NCBI GenBank assembly: GCA_948470475.1
Contig: OX419342.1
Coordinates: forward strand, 7,899,335-7,963,334
From: Galaxea fascicularis
Lineage: Eukaryota; Cnidaria; Anthozoa; Scleractinia; Euphylliidae
Direction: 5' to 3'
Length of the DNA stretch: 64,000 nucleotides
Position 1 is the first letter of the stretch. The number at the start of each line of letters is the position of its first letter. The position numbers and the translations under genes are program-made. Below the pieces are notes generated by a model. That model did no database searches. It saw only the letters and a program-made list of their open reading frames with translations, and had not been told where the DNA came from. This document shows positions 52,855 through 64,000 of this stretch, piece by piece.

Positions 52855-54640
52855 GGCGCTTACCAAAAGTCAGAACTGGCCAGCCTGACCGGTCATTTAT
52901 TTACTTCTTTTGAGTTTCCGCTAAAAAAACCCATCACTTCTATGCATACTGTGTACAAAATAACTGATCTGGCTGGACAGTTCTGATTAATAGTGGAATT
53001 TTCTTTACAACATCGCGCAGAATGCTATTGTTTCTCGTGACATGTACTTGCAGTGCATAATTTTACAACGGGCGGCATATCAATTTGCATATCCACGATG
53101 AGTCGGCTGTGATTGGTTGACAAATTTAGCTTTGGGAAACTCGACTCTCTCAGGAGATTTCAACGCCTGTCAACCAAACCGTTCAATGTGTGAAGCGAGT
53201 CGAAAGGTGTGATAAAGTGAACAATAGCGCTCTAAATGAAGGCGGGCGACACTTTTTGCAAAGGATTTTATAACCGAATTCGTGTGAAGCAATAGTTTTT
53301 ACATCATGTCTGCTGGGAGAAATAGATTTCACATTGCGAATTTCTAATTATATTAAGCACGCGCTCTTTAGCTCAGCTTTTTCACTTTAAGAAATTTTTG
53401 CCCCTTCATACTTCGTTTGACAGAGCTCTATGACAAGCGATCGGTAAACGTAGTCCTGGCCAAAACCATGTACTGAAAACTGGGTTGCACATATGATGGC
53501 GAGTTCTTGTTTTCGGCATAGTTAATCGAACGCTCGCTAATCGAACTCAATCCATGGATTCTCAATCGCGCTGGTGCGAAAATGCGAAGAAAGAAAAGCG
53601 CCGCTGGAGTCACGTTAAGCGTTAAGTAAAAACAAATTTTGAAAAAAATCAGAACTCGACTGCTACTGAACGTAAGAAAGCAATTCAAAGTTCTACTTAA
53701 AGCTTGGAATGTGTACTTCACAGAAAAAATACTGTTGTCCACGCGAAAACAGAGTTTGGATTGAAAAAAACATGCCGACGATTAAAGACGCAGTCTTTAA
53801 TACGCTAAGTGAGTGGACGATAAATTTCAATTAGCCCGTTCTTTTTGCGTGCGTGCGTGCGTACGTATTTTTTACAGTCCTTTTGCTCTTAACTTGATGT
53901 AAAAGTTCTTGTCTTGTTTCAAATTTTAAAAGTTGACTGCCATTTCACAGCAATTACTAAATTTTTGCTTAAATAAAGCGAAACATTGCTTAAATGAGGC
54001 GAAACATTGCCATTGTTCATAAAGGCGAAGCTTAGAGTCATTAGTATGCACGCGCGAGATTTAAAAAGAAACAGTTCAACTCCCAAAGGCCCTAAGGCGC
54101 CAGAGAATCAAAGAGAGAAAATGTATGTTCCAGAAATGCTGGATTTTATACTATTTCCAGACATCGGATTCCCTTTATATGTTGCATGAACCCTTTATAC
54201 CTTTTAAGAAAGCATATCCATATGCAACCCAAATGTGGTGAAATCTTCATATGAAGAAATTCGGCCTCAAAGTTGTCATACAGCTATTTCCCATACTGAA
54301 ATTCACCCAAAGTAGGCCAAGTTGAACACAAAATTGATAAAGGTTAAAGAGGTGGTACCGAGTCAAAAATGGTTGTTATTTTATCATGAAAACCTTTTCT
54401 TTAAAAGCCTTATGCAACCCTTTCGATATTTTATATAGTTAAGCTGTGACAAAATAAAATGCAGAGGGACCTTTGCCTATTGCGGCCATTTTTCTTTATT
54501 GTGTCATGCCAATTGTCGTCTCGGTCTTTCAAATTTAGCGCCATTGCACCCGTAAATATCCCGGATGTGTCACATAATTCTGCGCGATGATTGGACTAGT
54601 CTGGCCAGCCAGTTCTGACTAATGGTAAGCGCCCTAAAAT
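52855..54640. mobile_element. Possible larger element with GGCGCTTACC ends
   Basis: GGCGCTTACCAAAAGTCAGA at 52,857 is mirrored at 54,600-54,637 (TTCTGACTAATGGTAAGCGCC). A second mirror at 52,968-52,995 could instead close a 140-bp MITE. No transposase is visible in the 1.6-kb interior. A GTGC microsatellite lies near 53,845. Confidence 0.4.
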
Positions 54641-54773
54641 ACAGATGAGAACTGAAGTGGCCTTGGACTCTGTTATCAAGACAAAACGTTTCATGTAGCC
54701 TGGCTAAATGAAGCGATGTTCTCCGAAAGTTGACGAGATGGAGACCCCGTCACCTTGGGTCTCCCCTGATTAC

Positions 54774-55379
54774 TGACCCTGCAAGAGAGGGTCCACTATA
54801 CTTTTTTCCTGAAACGTGATTGGGACTATTTTTTTCTCGTGAAACGTGATTTAGGTTTTTTATTTATTCGTGATTCGTGATTGCCCGTATCAAGACCATT
54901 TCTACGTGCGCGTGAAAGCGGTGTTTGAATTAAGCGCGACACGTTGATAAGGACTTGAATTAAACGTGATTCGTGAACGACCTTGTTTTGCATGAATTAT
55001 TTTAAAGTTATTTTTAGTTTTCTGACCCGTACATGAGAGCATAAGCACGGGATAACGGGAAAGGTGTATGACAGAGGACCGTTTGACAGTAAACCACGAA
55101 ATACAAGGCAGGTACGATTCTCATCTGCAAAAAGCCGTGACAATGAGATTACAAGTAGAAAAACGAGCAGATTTTGGAGCATTAACAGCCCAAACAGGTC
55201 ACTCGATGTGGACCATTAATCCGTGAATGTATTTTCAATTGAACGTGAAATGTGAATTACTCGATTTTTACGTGAACGTGAACGAGTTTTGAGAATTATC
55301 CGTGACGCGTGAAAAGTCTCAATATTTTTACGTGAATGCATTTTGCAAAGTGGTATAGGGGACCCTATGCGAGGGTCAA
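54774..55379. mobile_element. Inverted-repeat element rich in CGTGATTCGTGA
   Basis: TGACCCTGCAAGAGAGGGTCC is mirrored by GGGGACCCTATGCGAGGGTCA. Inside, CGTGAAACGTGAT and CGTGATTCGTGA words recur near both ends. Confidence 0.6.
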
Positions 55380-55394
55380 CAAGAGTTCGAACAT

Positions 55395-55560
55395 CCACCT
55401 ACAGTAAACCTCCGAGAGTTCATGAGAGTTCAGATACTCGCTGTCGTCTCCGACAATTGACGAGAGTTCACTCGCTAGTCTCCGAAGCTTAACGAGAGTT
55501 CAGAAACTCACCCATCGGTAGCCTCCGGGAACTGACGAGAGTGAACTAGAATTCTGATAC
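55395..55560. repeat. Minisatellite, period about 50 bp
   Basis: About three imperfect copies of CTCCGA...GACGAGAGTTCA...ACTC. Non-coding. Confidence 0.6.
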
Positions 55561-55718
55561 TCATCAGACCACCCTAGCTTAATTTCTTTCTTTTACACTT
55601 TCACTCGCACCCATCCTAATCTATGCCATGGAAAGAAGCTCATAAAGACAGCCCGTAACAATAGCAAAGGGGAATTTTGTATTGAAGCCTCTGTACGTCT
55701 GTAAATGTTAACTAACGA

Positions 55719-56015
55719 GTTTTAGCAACGACGACGGCGACGGCAACGACAACGTCATTTCAAAATATACCCCCCCCCCCCCCTAGTTCTCGTTTCTGTG
55801 ACGCTTTCGTAATTATTGAAATTTGTTTAACTTGGAAAATGTTGACGAACTGTTCAGGAACTAAATTACTGTGAACAGAGTTAAAGAAAGGACAGAAAAG
55901 AAAGAAAACTTTGCCGCCATGCGCTCACGTTCTCGAGAAAACATAGTAAAATTTGGTCATTTGACATTGATGTTTTGTAGATGACGGCAAAGAAATATAT
56001 AAAACTGTAACAAAT
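55719..56015. mobile_element. MITE family with TTAAGCAACGACGACG ends, copy 3, 3'-truncated
   Basis: Matches the left part of 23,374-23,742 and then runs directly into the unclassified repeat at 56,024. Contains a run of C near 55,771. Confidence 0.65.
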
Positions 56016-56023
56016 ATATTTAG

Positions 56024-57869
56024 ACAGTTCTTTCCTTATATTTGTATGGCATTTACAGATAAACTAATATCAATGCCAGGACTCTAATTATAAGGACGTC
56101 CGTATTGATTATAGATTTTTTACTCTATTGCTGCAGAGCCACAGCCACCATTCAATCAAGTACAAACGTACATTTTCGAAATATCGGGGACTACATGAAC
56201 GAGCGTAAATGACTAACGAACTTTTGCTTCATCACATTTTATTTATATCCAGGCGCGGATCCAGGATTTTGAAATGGGGGGTGAATTTTTGTAATAATGG
56301 AATAGAACCAAAGCCTGGTTGAAGGATAAGAAAAAAAAGAAAGAAGGGGGCTGGGGGCTCAGAAAAAGGGGGAGGGGGGGAGGGTGAAAATTCACCCATT
56401 TCACCTCTCCTGGATCCGCGCCTGATATCTGATTACATTTCGATACAAATGGTTTAAATCACTAAATTAGATTAACAGTCCCACTGTCCCACTTTTAAAT
56501 CCAACATCAGAACCGGTTATAAGCTTTCGCTGAGTCACAGATTTTGTAACATGTATCGGTGACATTTTAATCTCATGAAACCGAAATATTCGACAACAAA
56601 ACAAAACAAAATGGCAAAACCTCAAGTGGGTACTCTTTGACACCACTCAAAAAAGAAGTTCAAAAAGTACCTTGTTGCTTCGCCATGCTTTGACTATTTT
56701 ATGGTGTCATTTTTGTGATTTATGGCAGTGAAGACAATCGAAAACTGCAGTCGATGTCCTTTTACAATTGGAAAGTTTAAGCACGACGTTTACGGCAGAC
56801 AGCAACGGCAAAGATTACCTCTGGTTTTTTATTCTCTTCTTGTAATCCTTGAATAAATCACACAAAAATAGACAAATGTCTCCTGCTATTCACCGCAAAT
56901 AAAAATATTTTCACTCTGCTGTACAGACAGCTGAAGACAGATGGCAAAAATTTCATATTTGCCGTTTGCCGTTGAGCGAAATTGACTAAACTTTTCGTTG
57001 AGAAAAGTGACTAGGGCACGATAGGCCATGAATCAACTCAGGTGATCAACTGCAAATGGTTGAGAAAGTTTTTATTCTTGACTTCGATAAATTACAATTA
57101 TTGCAAACTACAAACCTTGACTACAAGTAGTGGATGGTATTATTTTTGACATCACTGTTAATGGTAACAGATTGGCAATAACAACAGACAAACAAATGGA
57201 TTCCAGAAAAACATTTGTCAGCCGTAAACCGATTAAAGACAAAGTTTTTTTACTGCAGTTAGCCTTAGTCTGCGATTTTTTAATGAACAACGAGAATTGC
57301 TGTGAGGGGCAACATATTTCTGGTATTTCCAATGCTGCAGCCGTTAAAAATCGTGTTTACTTTTGGCAAGGAGTTGTTGCTCTTTGCAAGAGTCTTCCAA
57401 ATGCCAATCCGGCTCTTGTAAAGGTGTAAACTAACAAAGAGGAGCCGAGGATATAAACCGTCTGGACTCTGCTTGGTTTTTCTTCAACAAATTTCGTGCC
57501 CAAAAATGAACGACAGCCAGAAAAACGAGTTTTAGGATTCAAAATGAAATACTGGATAGAAAACTTTTGGAAAAAATAGGGTGGCATTTTTGAGTCCAAA
57601 CCAATTTCAGATGAAAGCGTGAAAACAACAAAACGTAAGAAAACCGACAAAGAACGATGCGAATGTCTCTTCGGCGTTTCTCGTAGAAATTGGAAAAATA
57701 AGACAAGTAACAAACATAGCTCGTAGTAACCGAGACAAATCGCTAATCAATTTTCTTGGCATAAATGTCTATATAAAAGACAAAACAGGAGTACTAACCT
57801 GCGGACAGTTTATGTCGGTCAACAATCTCTCAGAATGTAGAGTAAGCAGAAGCCGTCATTTCATGCAAA
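56024..57869 (+). repeat. Unclassified interspersed repeat, copy 2
   Basis: Matches 16,911-18,367 in the same order, with extra sequence near 56,790-56,990 and a MITE at 56,250. It preserves the empty target site of the MITE at 18,831. No coding signature. Confidence 0.65.
56250..56424. mobile_element. MITE with CAGGCGCGGATCCAGGA ends
   Basis: Ends CAGGCGCGGATCCAGGA and TCCTGGATCCGCGCCTG are exact complements. ATATC lies on both sides. Copy 1 of the host repeat (near 17,150) lacks the insertion. Confidence 0.8.
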
Positions 57870-58164
57870 AAGTACAATACCTCTCATGTCTACCATCTCT
57901 AAATTATGGAATGGGGGAACGAAGGAATGGGGAACGGGGAACGGGGAATCTCGAAAATAGGGAATCTCTAAAAGGGGGGATCTTTAAAAGGGGGAATCTC
58001 TAAAAGGATTAATCTCTAAAAGGGGGAATCTCTAAAATGGGCAATCTCTAAAATAGGCAATCTCTGAATGGGGGAATCTCTGAAATAGAGCATCTCCAAA
58101 ACAGGGAATCTCTAAAATAGGGAATCTCTGAAATAGGGAATCTCTAAAAGGAAGATCGAAATCT

Positions 58165-58407
58165 CTAAAACGGGGAAGCCGGCATTTTAGTAACAAATAC
58201 TGCGCCAAATGAGCCTTGACCGATTACTTCCTGGCTCGTAATTTTGTCCCAGCTTAATTTTGAGAGCCTATCAAGCGCGTCCAGCTTTTTTCTTTTGCTG
58301 GCAAACGCCACTGCAAACTTCAAATTGTTATCCATGTTGACCTGAAGCCATTGAGATGAAAAAGGGGGACAGAAGGGGGATGACGTTCTCGTAACTTTTC
58401 CCTCCAT
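58165..58407 (-). pseudogene. Protein kinase glycine-loop exon fragment inside the foldback element
   Basis: The 80-codon frame (ATG 58405-58407) ends with LSWDKITSQEVIGQGSFGAV, the strand and Gly-rich ATP loop that open a kinase catalytic domain. The next codons (FVTKMPASPF) come from the element's inverted arm and no VAVK lysine strand follows. So it is a captured or truncated piece and not a working kinase. The parent gene is not in this window. Confidence 0.6.
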
Positions 58408-58787
58408 TTGGTGCTACTTTGAGAGAAGTTGTCTTTTTTAACATAACACAGCGGACGCTAACCTAATTCTCATTACATCTCTAGATAATTATGCCATTAA
58501 ACGTAAGCCACCAGACAAAATGAAAACATACGTAATTAGCATTTTGGTGGTTTCCAGTTTACGCCAAAGTGTTGTCGATCTCTATCAGAGCGAAGAAACC
58601 ATACCTCAGGAAGCAGGGTGATAACATCAAAGATAACGGGAACTTTTCATTGACATATTTTCTGTTGCAAAACATTCATGACGTTTCTTGCAACTAGAAA
58701 CGGCGATCAGACAAGACCATTAGGGCGGAGAGATCAATTGTGATACAAACAATGCCAATTTTAGCCTTTGCATTTTTAAACTGATCT

Positions 58788-58885
58788 CTAGATAAGCTTT
58801 TTGCAGGCGTCCAGACGTTTGTCTCATCCAGTATTAACGATGGTCTGAACATCTGGACGCCTGCAAAAACCTTATCTGGAGATTC
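58788..58885. repeat. Palindrome inside the foldback element
   Basis: GATAAGCTTTTTGCAGGCGT is mirrored by ACGCCTGCAAAAACCTTATC around a loop with GTATTAACGATGG. The arms are about 30 bases. Confidence 0.75.
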
Positions 58886-59478
58886 CCCATTTTAGATAAA
58901 ATTCGCTATTTTGTTTGTAGACCGTCTTTAATTTTTAGCCAAGTTATCAGGTTATGAATGGCAAAGGAAGTGAAGTACGATACATAAAAAATGGAAAGCT
59001 TTATGGTTTAGAATAAAAGTCTTATCTATGTGATGTTTTCATGTGATAGTTCGGCAGTGATCACACCTACAATTGGTGCTGGCGAACCAGCCACAACATG
59101 AGCAAATACAAGCTGGCGGGAAAAGCAACACAAGCAAAATATAATATAACAAAGACTGCAAAGGCACTCAGTCTGCTTTTGTTACCCTTACTAAAATGCC
59201 GCTTCCCCGTTTTAGAGATTCTGATCCTCCTTTTCAAGGTTCCCCATTTCAGAGATTCCCTAGTTTAGAGATTCCCTATGTTGAAGATGCTCAATTTTAG
59301 AGATTCCCCCATTCAGAAATTCAAAATTTTAGAAATTGCCCCTTTGAGAGATTCCCCATTTTAGAGATTCCTACTTTTAGAGGTTCCCCGTTCCCCGTTC
59401 TTTCATTCCCCATTCCCTGTTTTAGAGACAGCCTTGCTGGCTGTCTGTCTGCCAAGGAAGCTTCTTTAATAATAATAT

Positions 59479-60003
59479 CAGGGCGTGAAATTGCGCCTAA
59501 CACAGGTGCCAATGCGACTAAATTTTTCAATTTGTCGACCAAATCCCGAAAGTTAGTCGCCAGATTGGCGACTAGAATGCTTCATCATACCTCACCTAGA
59601 AATATAGTGAATTAAGATGATTTTCAAAGATAAATTTGCCGCAAACTTCCTCGTTAAGTATGTTTACAAAACGCAGCACGTGCATCTCGATCGATAACTA
59701 GACGCCATCTTAGATTCAGGTGAGCTCGACGTTGTATATGACTAATCCTAGTGTCCGCTTTGTAGCACGTACAAATTTTGCGGGCATTCAAACGAAAAGG
59801 ACGTCAAGATTCTTCGATTTGAATCGCCGAAATTAAAGATCTTTTTGATAACTTCATTTTGAAGGGTCTCTCTAGAACGCTGACAACGTAAAAAAGTTTT
59901 GTTTGTCTTTAAAAGTGGCAATCAATTCTTTGGAATTGGCTACCACTTTGAAAAATTTAGGAGCCAAGTGGCTACCAGAAAAAAAGGTTAATTTTACGCC
60001 CTG
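59479..60003. mobile_element. MITE with CAGGGCGTGAAATT ends
   Basis: CAGGGCGTGAAATTGCGCC at the left and GGTTAATTTTACGCCCTG at the right. The inner words GTCGCCAGATTGGCGAC form a palindrome. No transposase. Confidence 0.6.
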
Positions 60004-60396
60004 CTTTAATTAAGGGCTAGACGTCCGAAGACAGCGACTGCATGATTAAAACCTTGCCAAACCACACGATCTCTTCTCTCGAAGACCCATGAACTAAAAT
60101 TTCAAACCTGTTTTCGATTAAAACCGCCGAAAAATGCAGGAAAAGTTTTTTCCAAACCGTTTTCCATCTAAACACGACAAGCATCGACTGTAAAGATGTT
60201 TACTTGATGAAGTGGAAGCCGCGTCGAGCCGCAGCCAAGTGTGCGTAAAATGAGGCCTTGTTTTGGCCCGGCTTGAGCCTACGATCAAATCAGGAATCAG
60301 TACCTGGTCAGTGGTCAACTTAAAAAAAAAACAGCTGACCTCGATGAGCTCTCTACTTGAGCTCGCGATATGGTCACGTGTTGCTGGTTAGCAGAT

Positions 60397-60427
<31 letters not shown>

Positions 60428-60478
60428 CCATATATGTCCAATGTAAACTAAGTGGTCAGCTGGAGTATGGCCGCCATG

Positions 60479-60479
<1 letters not shown>

Positions 60480-60521
<42 letters not shown>

Positions 60522-60531
60522 AGAATATTAT
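60480..60531. repeat. TTA microsatellite
   Basis: About 15 TTA/ATT units directly before the Crypton-like relic. Confidence 0.9.
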
Positions 60532-60612
60532 TAATTATTTGGCAACGTCGTTATCATCGTCATTATTACTTTGGTATCAGAGAATGATTAGTGATTTAAA
60601 TCTTGTGTTCAA

Positions 60613-63057
60613 TTGCCTTTATTAGTGCAGAGAAAAAAAGTTTTCTCTAAGACATCAGTGAACAAACCTGCAGGCTCAGCTTTACAGTTTTCTCGAAAAG
60701 TTGAACAAGGGTACATGCATTTAGAAGACAACAATGAAGTAGAAGGCCCTGAAGGAGAAGAAAACGATCTCCAAGTTTACAATGAAAGAGTTCTCGCAAG
60801 TTGCACTGGTAGCGAAGAAAGTAGCGACGAAAGTAGTGACGAAGAGACTGATGGAACTCAGGGAGAAGATGAAGAAGAAGAAAAGCAAATTAAAGAAGGT
60901 GAAATAAGGGCTGAAAGTAGCACGAGATTGACTAACAAACAGAAAGGTAGTGCAAGTGAAGTTTGTAAAAACGAAGAGGTGAAAATGGTGGAAAATGTGA
61001 GAGGAAGCCATGCCCAGAACTAAATTGCGATGTAAATGTTGTTCACCTACCAAAGCACCTCCGCAACGTCCATAAATAGAATGCAGAATATGCTAAGACG
61101 GCACTAAAAAGATTCAAGCTCCGCAAGAATTATGTATTTCTAAGTCAAGAAACAGCTGTTGCTGGAAATCGTAGACGAAGAAAACATGGTGAGGACAAAC
61201 TTAAGAAACCCGAGAGGCCTAATCGAAAGTGGATGTATGGTCATTACAAACAGACTGCCCCAACAGCTTCAACGAAGACACAAACTAAAACGAGAAGATC
61301 CCAGGTATTAAAAGGTCCTATTTCCATGCAAAGGTTGTTTCTACGGATAGGCCTCATGTTTTCATGCGTATGAAAGAGGAACTCAGGAACAGACAAGGGC
61401 TGACCACAGAGTTAATTGCTGGAGATGAAGAACTTGCACAGACATCTGACAATTCAGAAGATGAGTATCCCTTAAATTTCCAAAGTTCTGACTGTGAAGA
61501 CAAGCGAGATGAATCCGATACATTGCCCTAGGACGACGAGGTTGCAGAGTTGGCAAGCTCTACGACCAGAAACACCTCAGGAATTGAAAACAAAGTCCTG
61601 AAGCAATTTTTTTTTTGCTTCAGGACGTAGCATGTGTCACAACTGAAAAGGATTGTGTCAATGGTGAGTGGGGGACTTGCATCTTTACGCGACCAGAAAG
61701 TGATCAGAGAGATTTTTCTACCATATGCCAAAATACCATCCCGCTACTATTAAGTCGTATGCCTCCAACACTATTGCTCCTTTCTTTTGGGAGACGAACC
61801 AAGTGATGTTGACTTTGACAAAGATAGCAATATAGCCCTGCGCGACAAGCTGAAGAAATGGTCGGCGTCGTATAAACGGGACACCACAAGACGTAGATGG
61901 GAGAGGCAAGAGGAGGGTGTGAGTGCCCTGATAACTCCAGAAACGGTGAAGGAATTCGAGAATAGCCAGGCCCCGCGAGTTGCCGTTAGTTGTTCTAGGA
62001 AAACTGACTGGAGCTCACTCTATGGAAATAACACAGGTCATGTATACACTTGTCCGAGACTTCCTCGTGGCTCAGATTATGATAGACAACGCAAACAGGG
62101 CTGGCGTAGTTGCTTTTATGACTGTTGAGGAATTTAAGCACGCACAGATGGAAGATGACCGATAAGTCGTGAACGTTCTCCATCATAAGACGGTGGATTC
62201 TCATGGCCCTGCCCAAGTAGTCCTTACAAGTCATTTGTACAACTGCCTTGATATATTTCTGAAGGAACTGCGCTCCCAGCTTCCAGGTGCACAAATGGAA
62301 GGAAAGCAAGAAATGTTCCTTTCTTGGGCAGGAAAAAGTTTCCAATCAAGCCAGGTTACCAAGGCGCTTGGATTGATATTCAAGAAAGCTGGAATGGAGG
62401 GTCCAATTCACCATACGTTGTATCGTAAAAGTGCCGTAACACGATGTCATGATAAGCACTTGCCGACCTTATGGCTCATCGAGAGACAAAGTCTTCACTG
62501 AAGGCTTCCCAAACGCTCCACGGGATTATGAGACTCCAGCCAGGAAAAAGAAAAACAAGAAACAGTTGAGAAATATGACGAAATGAACGATCACCCGGTT
62601 CATGATGAAAGTGCATTGAAGGATGAAAGTACAACCCTAACTAGGTCGTCATGAAATGAGAACTCAGTGACAGCTCTGAAAGCTCTATTTGAAGAGGAAA
62701 TACTACACCGGGAATAACTATGCCTTGCGTGCGAGAAAAAATTGAGACTTAAACCACCGTGTAGAGAGATTATTTACCGCCCCAAACCAGGAAATTCCTG
62801 AAAGCGGTAGTCTTACAACAGGCGATGTTTCCGTGACTGAGTCTATGGTCCGTTCAAAAGGAGTGTTTTCCTCTGCAGAAGGTAAACATGTGGTGGATAT
62901 ATTTAAGGATATGGTGAACGATGGAAGGCCAATTTCAAAGCCTGTCATCATCGAACGATTGTCTGCAAATGACGCTTCGAAAGGATACAACGTAGAGCAG
63001 ATTTTCAACAGGTTAAAATATGAAAGGAAACAGAAGAGGAAACCAGATAAAATTTAG
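60613..63057 (+). pseudogene. Crypton-like tyrosine recombinase relic
   Basis: Successive frames give an acidic N-terminal region (60,613-61,023, with SSDESSDEETDG), a C-x4-C...H-x4-H zinc-finger-like piece (near 61,005-61,080), and a recombinase body. The last includes RDFLVAQIMIDNANRAG, HKTVDSHGPAQVVLTS, MFLSWAGKSFQSSQ and HHTLYRKSAVTRCHDKH. A frameshift then precedes LMAHRET, the region of the late catalytic His/Arg. The tail frame at 62,833-63,057 (FKDMVNDGRPISKPVI) matches the C-terminal part common in these cnidarian proteins. At least five frame breaks make it non-functional. Assignment to Crypton rests on the recombinase motifs. Confidence 0.7.
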
Positions 63058-64000
63058 GGACAACCTTTTTTCTGTGGTTCTAAACTCCTTTTGCTATAAC
63101 CCTGGAAGTCAAATGATGTTCAAATGCGCAACTTTCAAATTAAGTTTTGATGTTTTTGGTGCGAAAACTACAGTAGTCTAAGCAAGAACTGAATTAAACG
63201 TTTTGTTTAACTCTGAAGTCTAATGATGTTCAAATACGCGAGTTTAAAGTTAACGTGATTGTTTTTGAGAAACTATAGTAGTCTGAGTAAGAACTTTTTG
63301 ACAATATTTCATCGTCGCTTTTTCTAGATTCATGGCATGAACTCGCCGCTTTTAGGAATTTAGATTCATACCATAAGTCACGTAAGCATCGCCCACGAGC
63401 TGACGAAGGAAAACCTGTAGATTAACTAGTGCTGCATGGTCTAATACAAACATGTTTTCGTGAAAACACAATTAAAAATTCACATTACTCGTGTCATTCT
63501 TAGCGTTAGTCCCCTAACTAAAAATTCATGGCTGAGCTGTGGTTTCTCTGGTTAAAACTGCGGAGTTGCAATCGTTTTTCGCACTCTTGAATATTAAATT
63601 ATATCTTCCGTTTCCCTTACATACTTAAACGCTTTGGCAACGATGGTCCATAATATTTTTTGAAGACAAAAACCCCATTATGCAAACGCATCGCACGAAA
63701 AGCCGGCATTTATATCGCACAGGTACAGATAAAAGTGTCTCCAGTTGCAAAGGCTTTAAAGCGTTATGCTTTAAACAACTACCAAAGAAGGTGTAGCTGT
63801 GACCTATAATTCAGCAAAGTGATGATGACAGTCAAGCAAAAGTGATACCTTTCTCCTAATGTTAGAATTTCTAGCGAAAATAACAAAATGTGGCACTTTG
63901 GTAACCTCAAAGAAACGCTGCATAGGGTCACGAAAAACAGAAAAAAAGACAGATTTAGATATATGCCTGAAACTTTCGCAGCACATTTGCAAATGGAAAG
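63058..64000. other. Flank of the recombinase relic
   Basis: A roughly 110-bp unit with TGATGTTCAAATRCGC and TACAGTAGTCT/TATAGTAGTCT is present twice in tandem (63,112-63,295). Nothing else is recognised to the window end. Confidence 0.5.

Larger units (their letters stand above)
57897..59429. mobile_element. Foldback-type element with tandem-repeat arms
   Basis: The left arm (57,897-58,196) is about fifteen imperfect units of GGGAATCTCTAAAATA. The right arm (59,176-59,429) has the same units inverted (CCCCATTTTAGAGATT). The outer ends also mirror (GAACGGGGAACGGGGAA against TTCCCCGTTCCCCGTTC). The inner ends share TTACTAAAATGCCG next to CTTCCCCGTTTTAGAGATT. The 1-kb centre holds a kinase exon fragment and a separate palindrome. 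Confidence 0.7.

Overview
The window looks like nuclear DNA from an anthozoan cnidarian, probably a reef-building coral. It is intron-rich and AT-leaning and holds single-copy animal genes in a dense litter of small DNA transposons. The main gene, a voltage-gated sodium channel, has the older type of selectivity filter without the bilaterian lysine. The remains of larger mobile elements (ISL2EU-like, Helentron-like, Crypton-like, Penelope-like) also fit a cnidarian. The species cannot be read from the sequence.

Layout. From 1 to about 9,200 there are two minus-strand, intronless-CDS paralogues of a secreted GDA1/CD39-family nucleotidase (1756-3012 and 7924-9174), separated by 4.9 kb of hairpin-type repeats. 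From 9,200 to 25,530 I see no intact host gene. This stretch holds inverted-repeat elements, a broken Helentron-like helicase/endonuclease relic (11,868-13,709), a 6.9-kb ISL2EU-like transposon with 52-bp terminal inverted repeats (15,516-22,405) that is broken and full of nested insertions, and an inverted pair of Penelope-like endonuclease fragments (24,140-25,525).

From 46,942 down to 26,962, on the minus strand, lies a four-domain sodium channel. I placed 23 coding exons by splice sites, phase and alignment to the family. They join in frame to 1,631 residues plus an unresolved N-terminus. The filter reads Asp/Glu/Glu/Ser, the inactivation particle reads Ile-Leu-Leu, the C-terminus stops before an IQ motif, and one intron is a textbook minor-spliceosome AT-AC intron. 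Several small transposons with clean target duplications sit within 30 to 60 bp of its splice signals.

From 47,000 to 64,000 there is no confident host gene. The stretch holds palindromic elements, a second copy of a 1.5-2-kb unclassified repeat, a foldback-type element with a protein-kinase loop exon between arrays of short repeats (57,897-59,429), and a broken Crypton-like tyrosine recombinase (60,613-63,057).

The nucleotidase pair and the channel have no evident functional link. All calls rest on reading the sequence by eye, and no database search was possible.
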